From contig NZ_JAAFGS010000005.1 of the NCBI RefSeq assembly GCF_011090185.1, positions 62,001 to 126,000 of the forward strand: a stretch of DNA of 64,000 nucleotides, written 5' to 3'. A program made the translations under genes and the position numbers. This DNA is from Saccharibacillus alkalitolerans. Its GTDB lineage: Bacteria; Bacillota; Bacilli; Paenibacillales; Paenibacillaceae. The notes beneath the pieces are model-generated. The model saw only the letters and a program-made list of their open reading frames with translations, was not told the DNA's origin and searched no databases. This document shows positions 35,275 to 43,653 of the stretch, piece after piece (position 1 is the stretch's first letter; every line of letters starts with the position of its first letter).

Positions 35275-36035
35275 GGACGGCCTCCCGCCGTTCTGTCGTT
35301 CAAGCTTCTCTGCGGAACTCCGCCCGCGCCGCCCGCTTCTTCGTCCCCTTCAGGCAGGCTGAGCAGATAACCGGCTCCGCGCACGACTTCGATGCCGGCT
35401 TCCGCGCCGAGCTCCTTCAGCTTCTTGCGCATCCGCGTAATATAGACGTTCAGCGTGTTGTCGTCGATAAAATGATGATCTTCCCACATCAATCCTAACA
35501 GGCGGTCCCGGCTGACGACCCGGCCTTCCCGCAGCATCAGCGCTTCGATCAGCAGCGATTCTTTGCGGCTGAGCTCGGCGGAACGTTCTCCGCAGGACAG
35601 CAGGAAGCGTTCCGGATACAGCGTCAAGCCGCCGGCTTCGACTTTCTTCTCGTCGGGTCCGGCCGCGTATTCCCCGTAAGCGCGGCGCAAATGGCTGCGG
35701 ATCTTGGCCAGCACGATCTCGTAATGGAACGGTTTCGTGATATAGTCGTCCGCGCCGCTCTCCAGCGCCCGAACCTGGTCCATCTGCCCGTCGCGGGCCG
35801 AGATGAACAGAATCGGGCAGACGGATTCCGCCCGAATTTGGCGGCACCAGTAGAATCCGTCGTACTTGGGCAGATTGACGTCGAGCAGCACAAGGTGCGC
35901 GCCCGATTCCCGGAACTGTTCCGCAATCCGGTCGAAGTCCTGCACGACTCGGGCTTCGTAGCCGTATTTTTCGATGTCGCCGCGGAGCAGCTCCGCGATC
36001 TTGGGATCGTCTTCCACGATCAAAATGGTATACAT
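35271..36035 (-). CDS. BceR-type OmpR-family response regulator
   Basis: 254 residues from ATG 36035. The receiver domain (1-118) has acidic residues in VEDD, the phosphoacceptor Asp in LLDVNLPKYDG, Thr/Ser at FISA and Lys in ITKPFHYE. A winged-helix OmpR DNA-binding domain follows (about 135-230: SRKESLLIEALMLREGRVVSRDRLLGLMW). It forms the first gene of the R-S-A-B module and probably activates the transporter genes. A GC-rich perfect palindrome lies just upstream of its start (36068-36083). Confidence 0.93.
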   Translation of the reverse strand: MYTILIVEDDPKIAELLRGDIEKYGYEARVVQDFDRIAEQFRESGAHLVLLDVNLPKYDGFYWCRQIRAESVCPILFISARDGQMDQVRALESGADDYITKPFHYEIVLAKIRSHLRRAYGEYAAGPDEKKVEAGGLTLYPERFLLSCGERSAELSRKESLLIEALMLREGRVVSRDRLLGLMWEDHHFIDDNTLNVYITRMRKKLKELGAEAGIEVVRGAGYLLSLPEGDEEAGGAGGVPQRSLNDRTAGGRP

Positions 36036-36067
36036 ATCCGGCTTCCTTTCCTGTCTGTCCGTTATTT

Positions 36068-36083
36068 CGCGGGAATTCCCGCG
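36068..36083. repeat. Perfect 16-bp palindrome upstream of the BceR-type gene
   Basis: CGCGGGAATTCCCGCG lies 33 bp before the regulator start codon. It does not resemble the known BceR operator (TnACA-N4-TGTAA), so its role is unknown. Confidence 0.5.
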
Positions 36084-36214
36084 CCTCTCCGGCAATAGAC
36101 GCCGGAAAGCGCCGGAACCCATGCAGAAGAACGGCAAATCCGTTCCTTCTCCGGAATATTCGCCGTTCTTGTCCCGATGTCCGCCGCAGCCGCAGTCCCG
36201 CTTCCGCTTCTGCT

Positions 36215-37735
36215 TCAGCCTTTCAAGCCGGCCGCTTCGCATGCCTGAACGAACGCCGCGTAATCCGCATATCTGCGCTCTCCCGTCCAGGCTTTTTCCG
36301 CCATCGCGCGCAGCGGTCCTTTCAAGCCGGCCGCCACTTCTTCGACATTCTGCGCCTGCGGCTTGTCGCACCAGACGGAAAACGAGCAGCCGAGCAGCTC
36401 TTCCGGATACGGCACCTGCCATTCCTGCGGTTCTTCTTCGGAGATTCGCGGCAGCAGCCCGGGATGCCAGTCGTCGTGAATTTTTTCGCCGGTCGGATAT
36501 TTGTAGCCCGCATGTTCGCCCAGCACATAGTAGAAGTAAGCGTCGTTGAAATTGATCAGCTTATGCCCTTTGTCCAGAAAAGTTTGCGCCGGCGCCATCT
36601 TCCGGTCCCATTTGGTCCAGTAGGCGATCTGCACGGACGTCTTGAGTTCGACTTTCTGCTCCGGCCCTTCGCGGTACAGCCCGTCGTTCCATGCCCGCAC
36701 CGTAAATCCTCGGCCTTCCAGCGCTTCCGCCACCGCGTTCAAGTAAGCGACGTAAGCGTCGACTTCCGTTCCTCCCTCGATACCGAGCGTTTCGCGCGCG
36801 TACGCGCCGAGCTGGGGGTAAGCGGCGAACTGTCCGAAGTCGATAAATTCGTCGCCGCCGATATGGAAATACGGGCTGCCCTCGAACAGCTCCGCATACT
36901 CGTCGATCAGGTCCAGCACGAACGCGACGGCTTCCGGATTCGTGATGTCCAGCGCGCCCGCGGCCGGCTCTCCGTTCGCGCCGCGCAGCAGCCAGTCCGG
37001 CCGGCCGCGCAGCGCCCAGCCCAGATGCCCCGGCGAATCGAGCGAAGGAATCAGCGTAATCCGGTGCCGCCGCGCTTCTTCGATAATTTCCCGGATTTGG
37101 GCTTTCGTCAGATATTGTTCCGACATGACGCCGGGATGCCGCTCGCTCTCGAAAGTAAAGCCTTCGTTCTCGGAAAAGTGCAGCTGCAGCGTGTTCAGCT
37201 TCAATTCCGACATCTCCCGAATCCGCGCCAAAATCCATTCCTGCGGATAAAACTTGCGGCCGATATCGAGGTGCAGGGCGCGCTCGCCGACCACCGGTTC
37301 GTCTTCGATCACGCCGTGCGCGAGCTCTCCCCCGCCCGAAGACAGCAGCTGCAGGATCGTCCGCAGTCCGTGCAGCGCCGCCCGGGCGTCCGCCGCGATC
37401 AGACGAACATAATCGCCGACTTCGATCCGGTACGCTTCGGGATGGCTCATGTTCGGCACGCTTCCCAATTCGATCAGCAGATCGCCGGCCGCCGCTTCGC
37501 GGGCTACGCCGAGCCGTGCGGGAGCTGCGAACGCGCCCCGTTCCGCAAACGCCTCCTGAACGGTTCCCGCCGCTTCCAGCGTATCGAGCAGCCGCGAAGC
37601 TCCGTCCGCTTCGTCGGGCTCCCGCAGCGCGACGAGCAGCGAGGAAGAAGCATCCGGCCGCCAGCCGCCTTCTTCCGTTTTCAAGTATCTCCTCATTCCC
37701 GGTACCGTTCCGCTTGCATGAATTTGCGTGTCCAT
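36215..37735 (-). CDS. GH20 family beta-N-acetylhexosaminidase
   Basis: 506 residues without a signal peptide, so it acts in the cytoplasm. An N-terminal GH20b-like alpha/beta domain (about 30-150) precedes the TIM barrel (about 150-490). The catalytic pair is HIGGDEF (Asp295, Glu296); substrate-site residues are seen in LDIGRKFYP, HFSENEGF, PSLDSPGH and the later FNDAYFYYVLG. It removes terminal beta-linked GlcNAc or GalNAc from imported oligosaccharides by substrate-assisted catalysis. It lies downstream of the GH13 gene but behind a terminator (37813-37846), so it probably has its own promoter in 37740-37810. Confidence 0.92.
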   Translation of the reverse strand: MDTQIHASGTVPGMRRYLKTEEGGWRPDASSSLLVALREPDEADGASRLLDTLEAAGTVQEAFAERGAFAAPARLGVAREAAAGDLLIELGSVPNMSHPEAYRIEVGDYVRLIAADARAALHGLRTILQLLSSGGGELAHGVIEDEPVVGERALHLDIGRKFYPQEWILARIREMSELKLNTLQLHFSENEGFTFESERHPGVMSEQYLTKAQIREIIEEARRHRITLIPSLDSPGHLGWALRGRPDWLLRGANGEPAAGALDITNPEAVAFVLDLIDEYAELFEGSPYFHIGGDEFIDFGQFAAYPQLGAYARETLGIEGGTEVDAYVAYLNAVAEALEGRGFTVRAWNDGLYREGPEQKVELKTSVQIAYWTKWDRKMAPAQTFLDKGHKLINFNDAYFYYVLGEHAGYKYPTGEKIHDDWHPGLLPRISEEEPQEWQVPYPEELLGCSFSVWCDKPQAQNVEEVAAGLKGPLRAMAEKAWTGERRYADYAAFVQACEAAGLKG

Positions 37736-37812
37736 CTTTTCACCTCGTTCGCTGGGATGGGTGGGGCTTTAACGCTCTTTTCCGTTAGTATAGCGGGTAC
37801 GCGGGAAAATGC

Positions 37813-37846
37813 AAAAAACGCTTTCCGCCGCGGGGCGAAAAGCGTT
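37813..37846 (-). terminator. Intrinsic terminator of the GH13 gene
   Basis: AACGCTTT and AAAGCGTT flank a GC core. The minus strand continues TTTTTT. Confidence 0.75.
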
Positions 37847-37886
37847 CAAACTGCCCGAATGGCGCCGAAACTTCGATCCGGCGGAA

Positions 37887-39623
37887 TCAGGCCAGGCGGA
37901 ATACGAAATACGCATACGGATCGAGCTCCGTCATGCCGCGCTCCAGGGCTTCCGCCCGCTCGCCGTCCGAACAGACGGCGCACTCCGCGCGAGCCAATTC
38001 GCCGCGCAGATCATCCGGCAGCAGAACTTCGGTCGGCGTTTTGGAGAAGTTCAGCACGATCAGCCAGCGTTCGCCTTCCCCCTCGCGCAGGTAGGCGTAA
38101 ATATGCTTGTGCTCTTCCAATACCGGCTCGTACGTGCCCAGCGACAGCGAGGGATGGTCGCGGCGCAGCCGGATGATCTCGCGGTACAGATTCAGCACCG
38201 AATTCGGGTCGTCCTCCTGCTGGCGCGCGTTGATCTCGTCTTTGTTCGGATTGATTCGCTGCCACGGCGTTCCCGTCGTGAATCCGGCGCCCGGATCGGC
38301 GTTCCACTGCATCGGCGTGCGGCTGTGATCCCGGTTTTTTTGCAGCACGCGGCGCAGAATCGTCTCCGGATCTTCGCCACGCTTTTCGACCATCAGCTTG
38401 TAATAGGCCAGCGCCTGCTGCTCCTTGATGTCGTCGATGCTGTTAAAAAAGTGCGCGTTCGTCATGCCCAATTCTTCGCCCTGCAGCAGGTTCGGCGTGC
38501 CGCGCAGCGTCATCAGGAACACGGCCAGCATCTTCGCCGACTCTTCCCGGTGCTCCAGGTCGTCGCCCAGATAAGACACCATCCGCACGTGGTCGTGGTT
38601 GCTGAGGTACATGCCGATCCAGGCGTCGGGATGCAGATCCTTCAGCCATTTGCGCATGATCGCCTTCAGATGGCTCAGCTCCCACGGGTCCGATTTCCAC
38701 ATGTCGTCCGGTTCGTCGCAGATCTTGGACGCTTCGATCATCAGGATCAGGTCCAGCTCTCCGCGCTCGGGCAGGGTATAGTCCTCCACGTCTTCGGTCT
38801 CGACCTGGGACGACTCGCCCATCGTAAAGATCGGATAGCGGGAAAAGACTTTCTCGCGCATTTCGCGCAGGTATTCGTGAATATGCGGGCCGTTCTTGTA
38901 ATACTTCTCGCCGCTGCCCTGAATGCGTTCCGTCTCGTCGGTATCGGGGAAACTCATGTCTTTGGACAATACGTTCGCCGTGTCGATCCGGAAGCCGTCC
39001 ACGCCTTTTTGCAGCCAGAAGTCCATCGCGTCGATGATCTCCTGCCGAACTTTCGGATTTTCCCAGTTGAGATCCGGTTGATGCCAGGCATAAGTATGCA
39101 AATAGTATTCGCCCGTCTCTTCGTGATACTTCCAGGAGGAATCGCCGAGGAAAGAGGTCCAATTGTTCGGCGGGCCTCCGTCTTCCCCCGCGGGTCTCCA
39201 GATATAGTAATCGCGGTACGGGTTGTCCTTGCCTTTCAGCGCCTCGCGGAACCACGGATGGTCGCTCGACGTATGGTTCGGCACGATCTCCATGACCAGC
39301 CGGACGCCCCGTTCATGCAGCGCTTCCAGCAGCTCGTCGAAATCGTCCATGCTTCCGTATTCGGGATCGATCCCTTTATAATCGCTGACGTCGTAGCCGT
39401 AATCCCGGTTCGGCGAAGCGAAAATGGGAGACAGCCACACCGCCGTCACGCCCAGGTCTTGGATATAATCGAGCTTTTCGATAATGCCGCGCAGATCGCC
39501 GACGCCGTCGCCGTTGCTGTCGTTAAAGCTGCGCACATAAATTTCGTACACGATATTTTCTCTCCAATGCATATTGGACTGGAGCTGTTTGGGAGCGGAA
39601 ACCGCGTCTAATTGTTTGGACAT
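37887..39623 (-). CDS. GH13 alpha-glucosidase (oligo-1,6-glucosidase-like)
   Basis: A 578-residue cytoplasmic enzyme with an (alpha/beta)8 barrel. The calcium loop is DSNGDGVGD, the nucleophile Asp214 is in GFRIDTAN, the acid/base Glu270 in MGESSQ, and the transition-state Asp344 in SNHDHVR. It hydrolyses alpha-linked gluco-oligosaccharides (isomaltose- or maltose-type) from the non-reducing end. The TAN after the nucleophile differs from the DVIN common in well-studied oligo-1,6-glucosidases, so bond preference is uncertain. ATG 39623 has AGGAGG at 39630-39635; a terminator-like hairpin sits in the leader just upstream. Confidence 0.92.
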   Translation of the reverse strand: MSKQLDAVSAPKQLQSNMHWRENIVYEIYVRSFNDSNGDGVGDLRGIIEKLDYIQDLGVTAVWLSPIFASPNRDYGYDVSDYKGIDPEYGSMDDFDELLEALHERGVRLVMEIVPNHTSSDHPWFREALKGKDNPYRDYYIWRPAGEDGGPPNNWTSFLGDSSWKYHEETGEYYLHTYAWHQPDLNWENPKVRQEIIDAMDFWLQKGVDGFRIDTANVLSKDMSFPDTDETERIQGSGEKYYKNGPHIHEYLREMREKVFSRYPIFTMGESSQVETEDVEDYTLPERGELDLILMIEASKICDEPDDMWKSDPWELSHLKAIMRKWLKDLHPDAWIGMYLSNHDHVRMVSYLGDDLEHREESAKMLAVFLMTLRGTPNLLQGEELGMTNAHFFNSIDDIKEQQALAYYKLMVEKRGEDPETILRRVLQKNRDHSRTPMQWNADPGAGFTTGTPWQRINPNKDEINARQQEDDPNSVLNLYREIIRLRRDHPSLSLGTYEPVLEEHKHIYAYLREGEGERWLIVLNFSKTPTEVLLPDDLRGELARAECAVCSDGERAEALERGMTELDPYAYFVFRLA

Positions 39624-39638
39624 ATTATGCCTCCTTAT

Positions 39639-39682
39639 AAAAAAACCGCTTCGCCTCCAACTTCCTGTCCGCCGAAACGGTT
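39639..39682 (-). terminator. Terminator-like hairpin in the GH13 leader (possible attenuator)
   Basis: On the minus strand AACCGTTTCG pairs with CGAAGCGGTT (one mismatch), and a seven-T run follows directly, only a few bases before the GH13 ribosome binding site. The upstream gene already has a terminator at 39763-39794. Confidence 0.5.
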
Positions 39683-39762
39683 GCGTACGATCTATTACCC
39701 AAAAAATCGTAAGCAGCTATAAATAAAACCGAATCTCTTCGAAAAATAACGGGCGGCGTACG

Positions 39763-39794
39763 AAAAAAAGCCTCTTTCCCGAAGGAAAGAGGCT
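39763..39794 (-). terminator. Intrinsic terminator of the SMI1/KNR4 gene
   Basis: AGCCTCTTTCC and GGAAAGAGGCT form an 11-bp stem. Seven T follow on the minus strand. Confidence 0.85.
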
Positions 39795-39895
39795 CAGGCT
39801 GTCGAGAAAGTCACATAGGCGGGAGAATCGAGAAGGCTCCGAGAGAAATTCAGCGAAGTACGGGCTTTCGCAGAAAGCCGCTTCGGAAGTCCGGC

Positions 39896-40894
39896 TTAAG
39901 AACGATAAGCGCCCGCTTCCTCGGCTATTTTGCGTTTATGCTCTTCCGAGCAAGAAAGCTTGCCCCCGGCTTCGACGATCGCTTCTTCGCGAATCCGCGC
40001 GTCGAGCCAGGCGGAGACGAACCCCGGCGCGTAACCGCCGATATTCAGCGTTCCGTCCGGCCCGAAGGTCATAATCCCCTCGTACGCGGCCAGATAAGCC
40101 GTTCGATCCGACGGACCTTCCGCGTTGACGTAGAGCAGAAACTGCAGATCGTACATCAGGTACGACAGCGGGTCGGCGTGCAGGGCGAAATATCCTTTCT
40201 CTTCGACGATCGTCTCGGACAGCTTCCGCACGATTCCTTCGGCCCCCGGCAGCACCGCTCCGGCCTCGTCGCACAGTCTGCGCAGCAGCGGCGTCAAAGG
40301 CGCGCTCCGCGCCATTTTGAGGTCGGAGATCTTGTCTTCCGCGGACGTGTCGTAGACGCTCTCGTGCACCAGCCCGCGAACGAATTCGCCGAAGCTGTCC
40401 GCCACCGGCGTGATCCACGGCTCTTCTTCCGTCTCTACCTCGACATGGATCACTTTCGGTTCTCCCTGCGGCCCGCATTCCCGGTAATCCAGCATGATCG
40501 CATCGTGGCCTCCCGAAGGACATTCCCCGAACACGACGCCGATGTCGGGGTATCCCCACTCCTCGATCATGAAGCGGCTGCCGAAGTCTTCGGAATCCAG
40601 CCCCCAGGTCCCCCCGACGCCGCAGATGCCGTCGATCGCGATATGGTTCTCCGACCATGCCGTCGCAACGTCCATCGGAAAACGCGTATTAACCGGAGTC
40701 CCGCCGTTGCGGAGACGCAGCAGCGCGATATAATCGGCGGGAAGCTTATAGCCGAGCAGCGCCTCCACTTCCGCGATCCGTTCGTCGGTCGCTTCGCCCG
40801 GGCTCGTAAAGTAATCTTCGTTTTCGTTCCAAAACTTTGCCGGATCGAAAAAACGGCCGTGCAGCACATTATTTTCGTTCGTTTCGTTCGTCAA
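39896..40894 (-). CDS. SMI1/KNR4 (SUKH) family protein
   Basis: A 332-residue soluble protein. The N-terminal part (about 25-165) fits the SUKH fold: ERIAEVEALLGYKLPADYIALLRLRNGG, then WGLDSEDFGSRFMIEEWGYPDIGVVFGECPSGGHDAIMLDYR. SUKH proteins include many immunity proteins against nuclease toxins, but long stand-alone versions like this are usually general protein-interaction modules. The C-terminal half (about 180-330) is helical and I do not recognise it. No toxin gene is adjacent, so an immunity role is not supported here. Transcribed alone. Confidence 0.8.
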   Translation of the reverse strand: MTNETNENNVLHGRFFDPAKFWNENEDYFTSPGEATDERIAEVEALLGYKLPADYIALLRLRNGGTPVNTRFPMDVATAWSENHIAIDGICGVGGTWGLDSEDFGSRFMIEEWGYPDIGVVFGECPSGGHDAIMLDYRECGPQGEPKVIHVEVETEEEPWITPVADSFGEFVRGLVHESVYDTSAEDKISDLKMARSAPLTPLLRRLCDEAGAVLPGAEGIVRKLSETIVEEKGYFALHADPLSYLMYDLQFLLYVNAEGPSDRTAYLAAYEGIMTFGPDGTLNIGGYAPGFVSAWLDARIREEAIVEAGGKLSCSEEHKRKIAEEAGAYRS

Positions 40895-40940
40895 AATGTT
40901 CTTCCTCCGTTCGAGGGAACCCGCTGGTCCCCGATATGTA

Positions 40941-40987
40941 AAAAAAAGCCTGTCCTACGTCACTTTTAGTGTACACAAGACAGGCTT
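40941..40987 (-). terminator. Intrinsic terminator of the SulP gene
   Basis: AAGCCTGTC and GACAGGCTT form the stem, with an inner weaker pairing. A T-run follows on the minus strand. Confidence 0.75.
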
Positions 40988-41043
40988 GGCGCGCAAAAGG
41001 ATCGAAGCACGGGCTCTTTGTCCCTCTTCGGTGTATCCGCACG

Positions 41044-42780
41044 CTAGGAAGCGTTCCCGGCTTCCGCCGCCCGGCACAACCCCTCGCACTCGCGGAAAGC
41101 TCCCATTCGGCAGCCGGCGCATGCCGGCGCTTCGATATGCTCCGCCAGCGCCGCGTCGATCGCTGCGCCGGTACGGGCGAAGCAGCGTTCCTCGCCCAAT
41201 TCGGCGAGAAAGCCCGTCTTCTCCAGCATCCGCCGCGGCTGGGGCTGCAGGCCGGACAGCAGCAGCGTGCCGCCCGAAGCGCGAACCCGCTTCAGCAGTC
41301 CCTGCAGCGTCGCCTCGCCGGAAGCGTCGATCAGCGGCACGCCGCCCATGCGCAGCAGCAGCGCGCCCGAGAGATCGTGCGCCGCCAGAAAATCCGGCGT
41401 CTCGAACGGATTGCGGGCGCCGAAGAACAGCGCGCCGCGCACGCTGAAGATGCCGAGCTGCGGACAATCCCGGTCCGCCGCGACGACATCGGCCGCCACC
41501 TTGCCGCGGCGGCTTTCCCGGTCGGGCAGCACCTTGTCGAGCCGCTGCTCGCCGGCCATGCGCTTGACGAACAGCAGCACGGCCAGCGCGAGTCCCGCTT
41601 CGACGGCGGTCGTCAGCGTCGTGAACACGGTCAGGACGAACGTGACGACAAGAACGAGCGAGTCGGAACCGCGCAGCTTGAGCAGCTTGGCGAATGCCCG
41701 GCGTTCGCTCATGTTCCAGGCTACGAGCATGAGGATCGGGGCCATCGCCGCGAGCGGGATCGCCGAAGCGTAAGGCGCGAGCAGCACCAGAATCAGCAGA
41801 ACGGCGAGGCCGTGCACGATTCCGGACAGCGGCGAAACCGCTCCGTTCTTGATATTGGTCGCGGTACGGGCGATCGCGCCGGTTGCCGGAATGCCGCCGA
41901 ACAGCGGCGCGGCCATATTGGCGATGCCCTGCCCGATCAATTCGCGGTTGCTGTTGTGCCGCGAACCGCTCATTCCGTCGGCCACGACGGCGGACAGCAG
42001 CGATTCGATGCCGCCGAGCAGCGCGATGATCAGCGCCGGGCGAGTCATCAGGACGATGTTGTCCCAAGACAAATCCGGCAGCCGGAACGAAGGCAGCGAC
42101 GCCGGAATGCTGCCGTAAGCCGATCCGATCGTGGCCACTTCGCCGTCGAAGAACGATACGGCGGCCAGCGTCGACAGCAGCAGGCCGACCAGGGACGGCG
42201 GAATCTTCGGCAGTACGCGCGGCACCAGCAGCAGCGAAGCCAGGCAGATGCCCGCCACGGCGACCGCGTACGGATTCAGCGTACCGATGTGGACGGCCAG
42301 CTCCTTCATGTTGAGCAGAAAGCTCTCATGCCTTTTCAAGCCGGATAGTCCGAGAAAGCTCCCGATTTGTCCGGCGAAGATCGTGACCGCGATCCCCGCC
42401 GTGAACCCGACCGTAACCGGCTTCGGAATGAATTTGATCAGCGCGCCAAGCTTCAGCGCGCCCATCAAAACAAGAAAAATTCCCGCCAGAAATCCGGCGA
42501 CCAGCAGCTTGTCATACCCGTATTGAAGCACGATCGCGAGCAGAATCGGAATGAATGCGCCGGTCGGTCCCCCGATCTGGAATTTCGACCCGCCCAGCAG
42601 CGAGATCAGAATCCCGGCCACGATCGTCGTGTAGATCCCCGTCTCCGGCTTGACCCCCGACGCGATCGCGAACGCCATCCCCAGCGGAATCGCGATGATC
42701 CCGACGATACAGCCGGCGATCAGATCCCGCTTCAAGTCCCCTTTCCCGTACCCTTCGAGTCTTCCCCAACCCTTGATCAT
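41044..42780 (-). CDS. SulP-family anion permease with STAS domain
   Basis: 578 residues. About 12-14 hydrophobic segments (residues 17 to about 405) form the SulP transporter; GGPTGAFIP and GGIPATGAIARTATNIKNGA are the family anion-site signatures. A cytoplasmic STAS domain follows (about 430-540: GIFSVRGALFFGA, LIDASGEATLQGLLK). SulP proteins import sulfate, bicarbonate or dicarboxylates; the substrate is not decided by sequence alone. The last 30 residues carry an unusual cysteine cluster, C-x2-C-x7-C-x3-C. Monocistronic, with its own terminator. Confidence 0.9.
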   Translation of the reverse strand: MIKGWGRLEGYGKGDLKRDLIAGCIVGIIAIPLGMAFAIASGVKPETGIYTTIVAGILISLLGGSKFQIGGPTGAFIPILLAIVLQYGYDKLLVAGFLAGIFLVLMGALKLGALIKFIPKPVTVGFTAGIAVTIFAGQIGSFLGLSGLKRHESFLLNMKELAVHIGTLNPYAVAVAGICLASLLLVPRVLPKIPPSLVGLLLSTLAAVSFFDGEVATIGSAYGSIPASLPSFRLPDLSWDNIVLMTRPALIIALLGGIESLLSAVVADGMSGSRHNSNRELIGQGIANMAAPLFGGIPATGAIARTATNIKNGAVSPLSGIVHGLAVLLILVLLAPYASAIPLAAMAPILMLVAWNMSERRAFAKLLKLRGSDSLVLVVTFVLTVFTTLTTAVEAGLALAVLLFVKRMAGEQRLDKVLPDRESRRGKVAADVVAADRDCPQLGIFSVRGALFFGARNPFETPDFLAAHDLSGALLLRMGGVPLIDASGEATLQGLLKRVRASGGTLLLSGLQPQPRRMLEKTGFLAELGEERCFARTGAAIDAALAEHIEAPACAGCRMGAFRECEGLCRAAEAGNAS

Positions 42781-42874
42781 TGTGCAAACCTTCTTTGCTT
42801 TTTCTGAAAATCACCGCTTTCTAACGTAACACAGCATCCGGGCGGGGAATGTGAAAAAGATCAACGGGCATGCA

Positions 42875-42914
42875 AAAAAGCGGCTTTCCTCCTCTTTAAG
42901 GAAGAAAAGCCGCT
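42875..42914 (-). terminator. Intrinsic terminator of the peptidase E gene
   Basis: GCGGCTTT and AAAGCCGC with paired flanks; the minus strand ends in TTTTTT. Confidence 0.8.
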
Positions 42915-42945
42915 CAAAAGGAACGGATTCGCGCCTGCCGCCCCG

Positions 42946-43653
42946 TTAGCGCAGCAGCTCGACCGGAAGTTCGTGCTCGTCGCCTTCGCCGCCCAGCCGA
43001 TACGCCCGGGCTTCCGGCCGCGAACCGACGATCCGCAGCAGCGCGACCGGTTCTTCGGAGCCGTCTTCTGCCGCGTAATGCGCCGCCGCTCCGTCGGTCA
43101 GCGCGAGTCCCGCGCCCAATCCGCCGGACGCGATCATGCGCCGGTATCCCTCCTGCCAGCCGCAGCCGTTGTAATGAGGGCAGTGGCTGCCGGGAATCAA
43201 TCCGAGTCCCTCGACCCGGTCGAATACGCCTTCTTCAAGGTCCGTTATGCCTTCCTCGAACCAGCAGATCGAGCCCGCGCTTAAGCCGGCCAGCACGATG
43301 CCCGCCTCCCAGGCCCGACGCAAAATGCCGTCGATCCCGGCTTCCCGCCAACCGCGCATCAGCCGATGCGTGTCTCCCCCGCCGACGTAGATGACGTCCT
43401 GCGACAGCAGGAAAGCTTCCGCTCCTTCGGCGGGCAGGCTCGCGAGTCTCAGGCACGAAGGCCTGCAGTCCAAGCGGCCGAACGCGTCCAGAAAGCCGCG
43501 AATATAGCCTTCGTCGTCTCCGCTCGCGCCGGCGAGAAAGCAGACTTTGGGCCGGGGGCGGCCCGACTGCTCCAGAATATACCGGTCCATGACCGGATTG
43601 TCCGGCTCCATCGAGAAGCCTCCGCCGCCCATCCCGATGATCTGCCGTCTCAC
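42946..43653 (-). CDS. Peptidase E-like (S51 family) protein
   Basis: 235 residues from GTG 43653, which overlaps the SDR stop by 4 bp (GTGA) and has GGAG 8 bp upstream. The nucleophile Ser is in VLAGLSAGSICWFEE. The GGGDTHRLMRGW and PGSHCPHYNG segments match the S51 catalytic frame (Ser-His-Glu type). Peptidase E cleaves Asp-X dipeptides; many homologues of this length process other acidic peptides. It is translated from the same message as the short-chain dehydrogenase upstream, though no functional link is obvious. Confidence 0.88.
   Translation of the reverse strand: MRRQIIGMGGGGFSMEPDNPVMDRYILEQSGRPRPKVCFLAGASGDDEGYIRGFLDAFGRLDCRPSCLRLASLPAEGAEAFLLSQDVIYVGGGDTHRLMRGWREAGIDGILRRAWEAGIVLAGLSAGSICWFEEGITDLEEGVFDRVEGLGLIPGSHCPHYNGCGWQEGYRRMIASGGLGAGLALTDGAAAHYAAEDGSEEPVALLRIVGSRPEARAYRLGGEGDEHELPVELLR

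Noticed and set aside
37816-39700. CcpA (cre) site upstream of the GH13 gene at GCAACCGTTTCG
   Set aside because: Only about seven of ten conserved positions fit, and the bases belong to the leader hairpin.
39696-39724. GCAGCTATAAATA-like stretch resembling a half unit of palindrome family 2
   Set aside because: The left arm does not fit the consensus and there are no neighbouring units at 50 bp.
39896-40894. SMI1/KNR4 protein as a toxin-immunity gene
   Set aside because: No polymorphic toxin, nuclease or second SUKH gene lies nearby.
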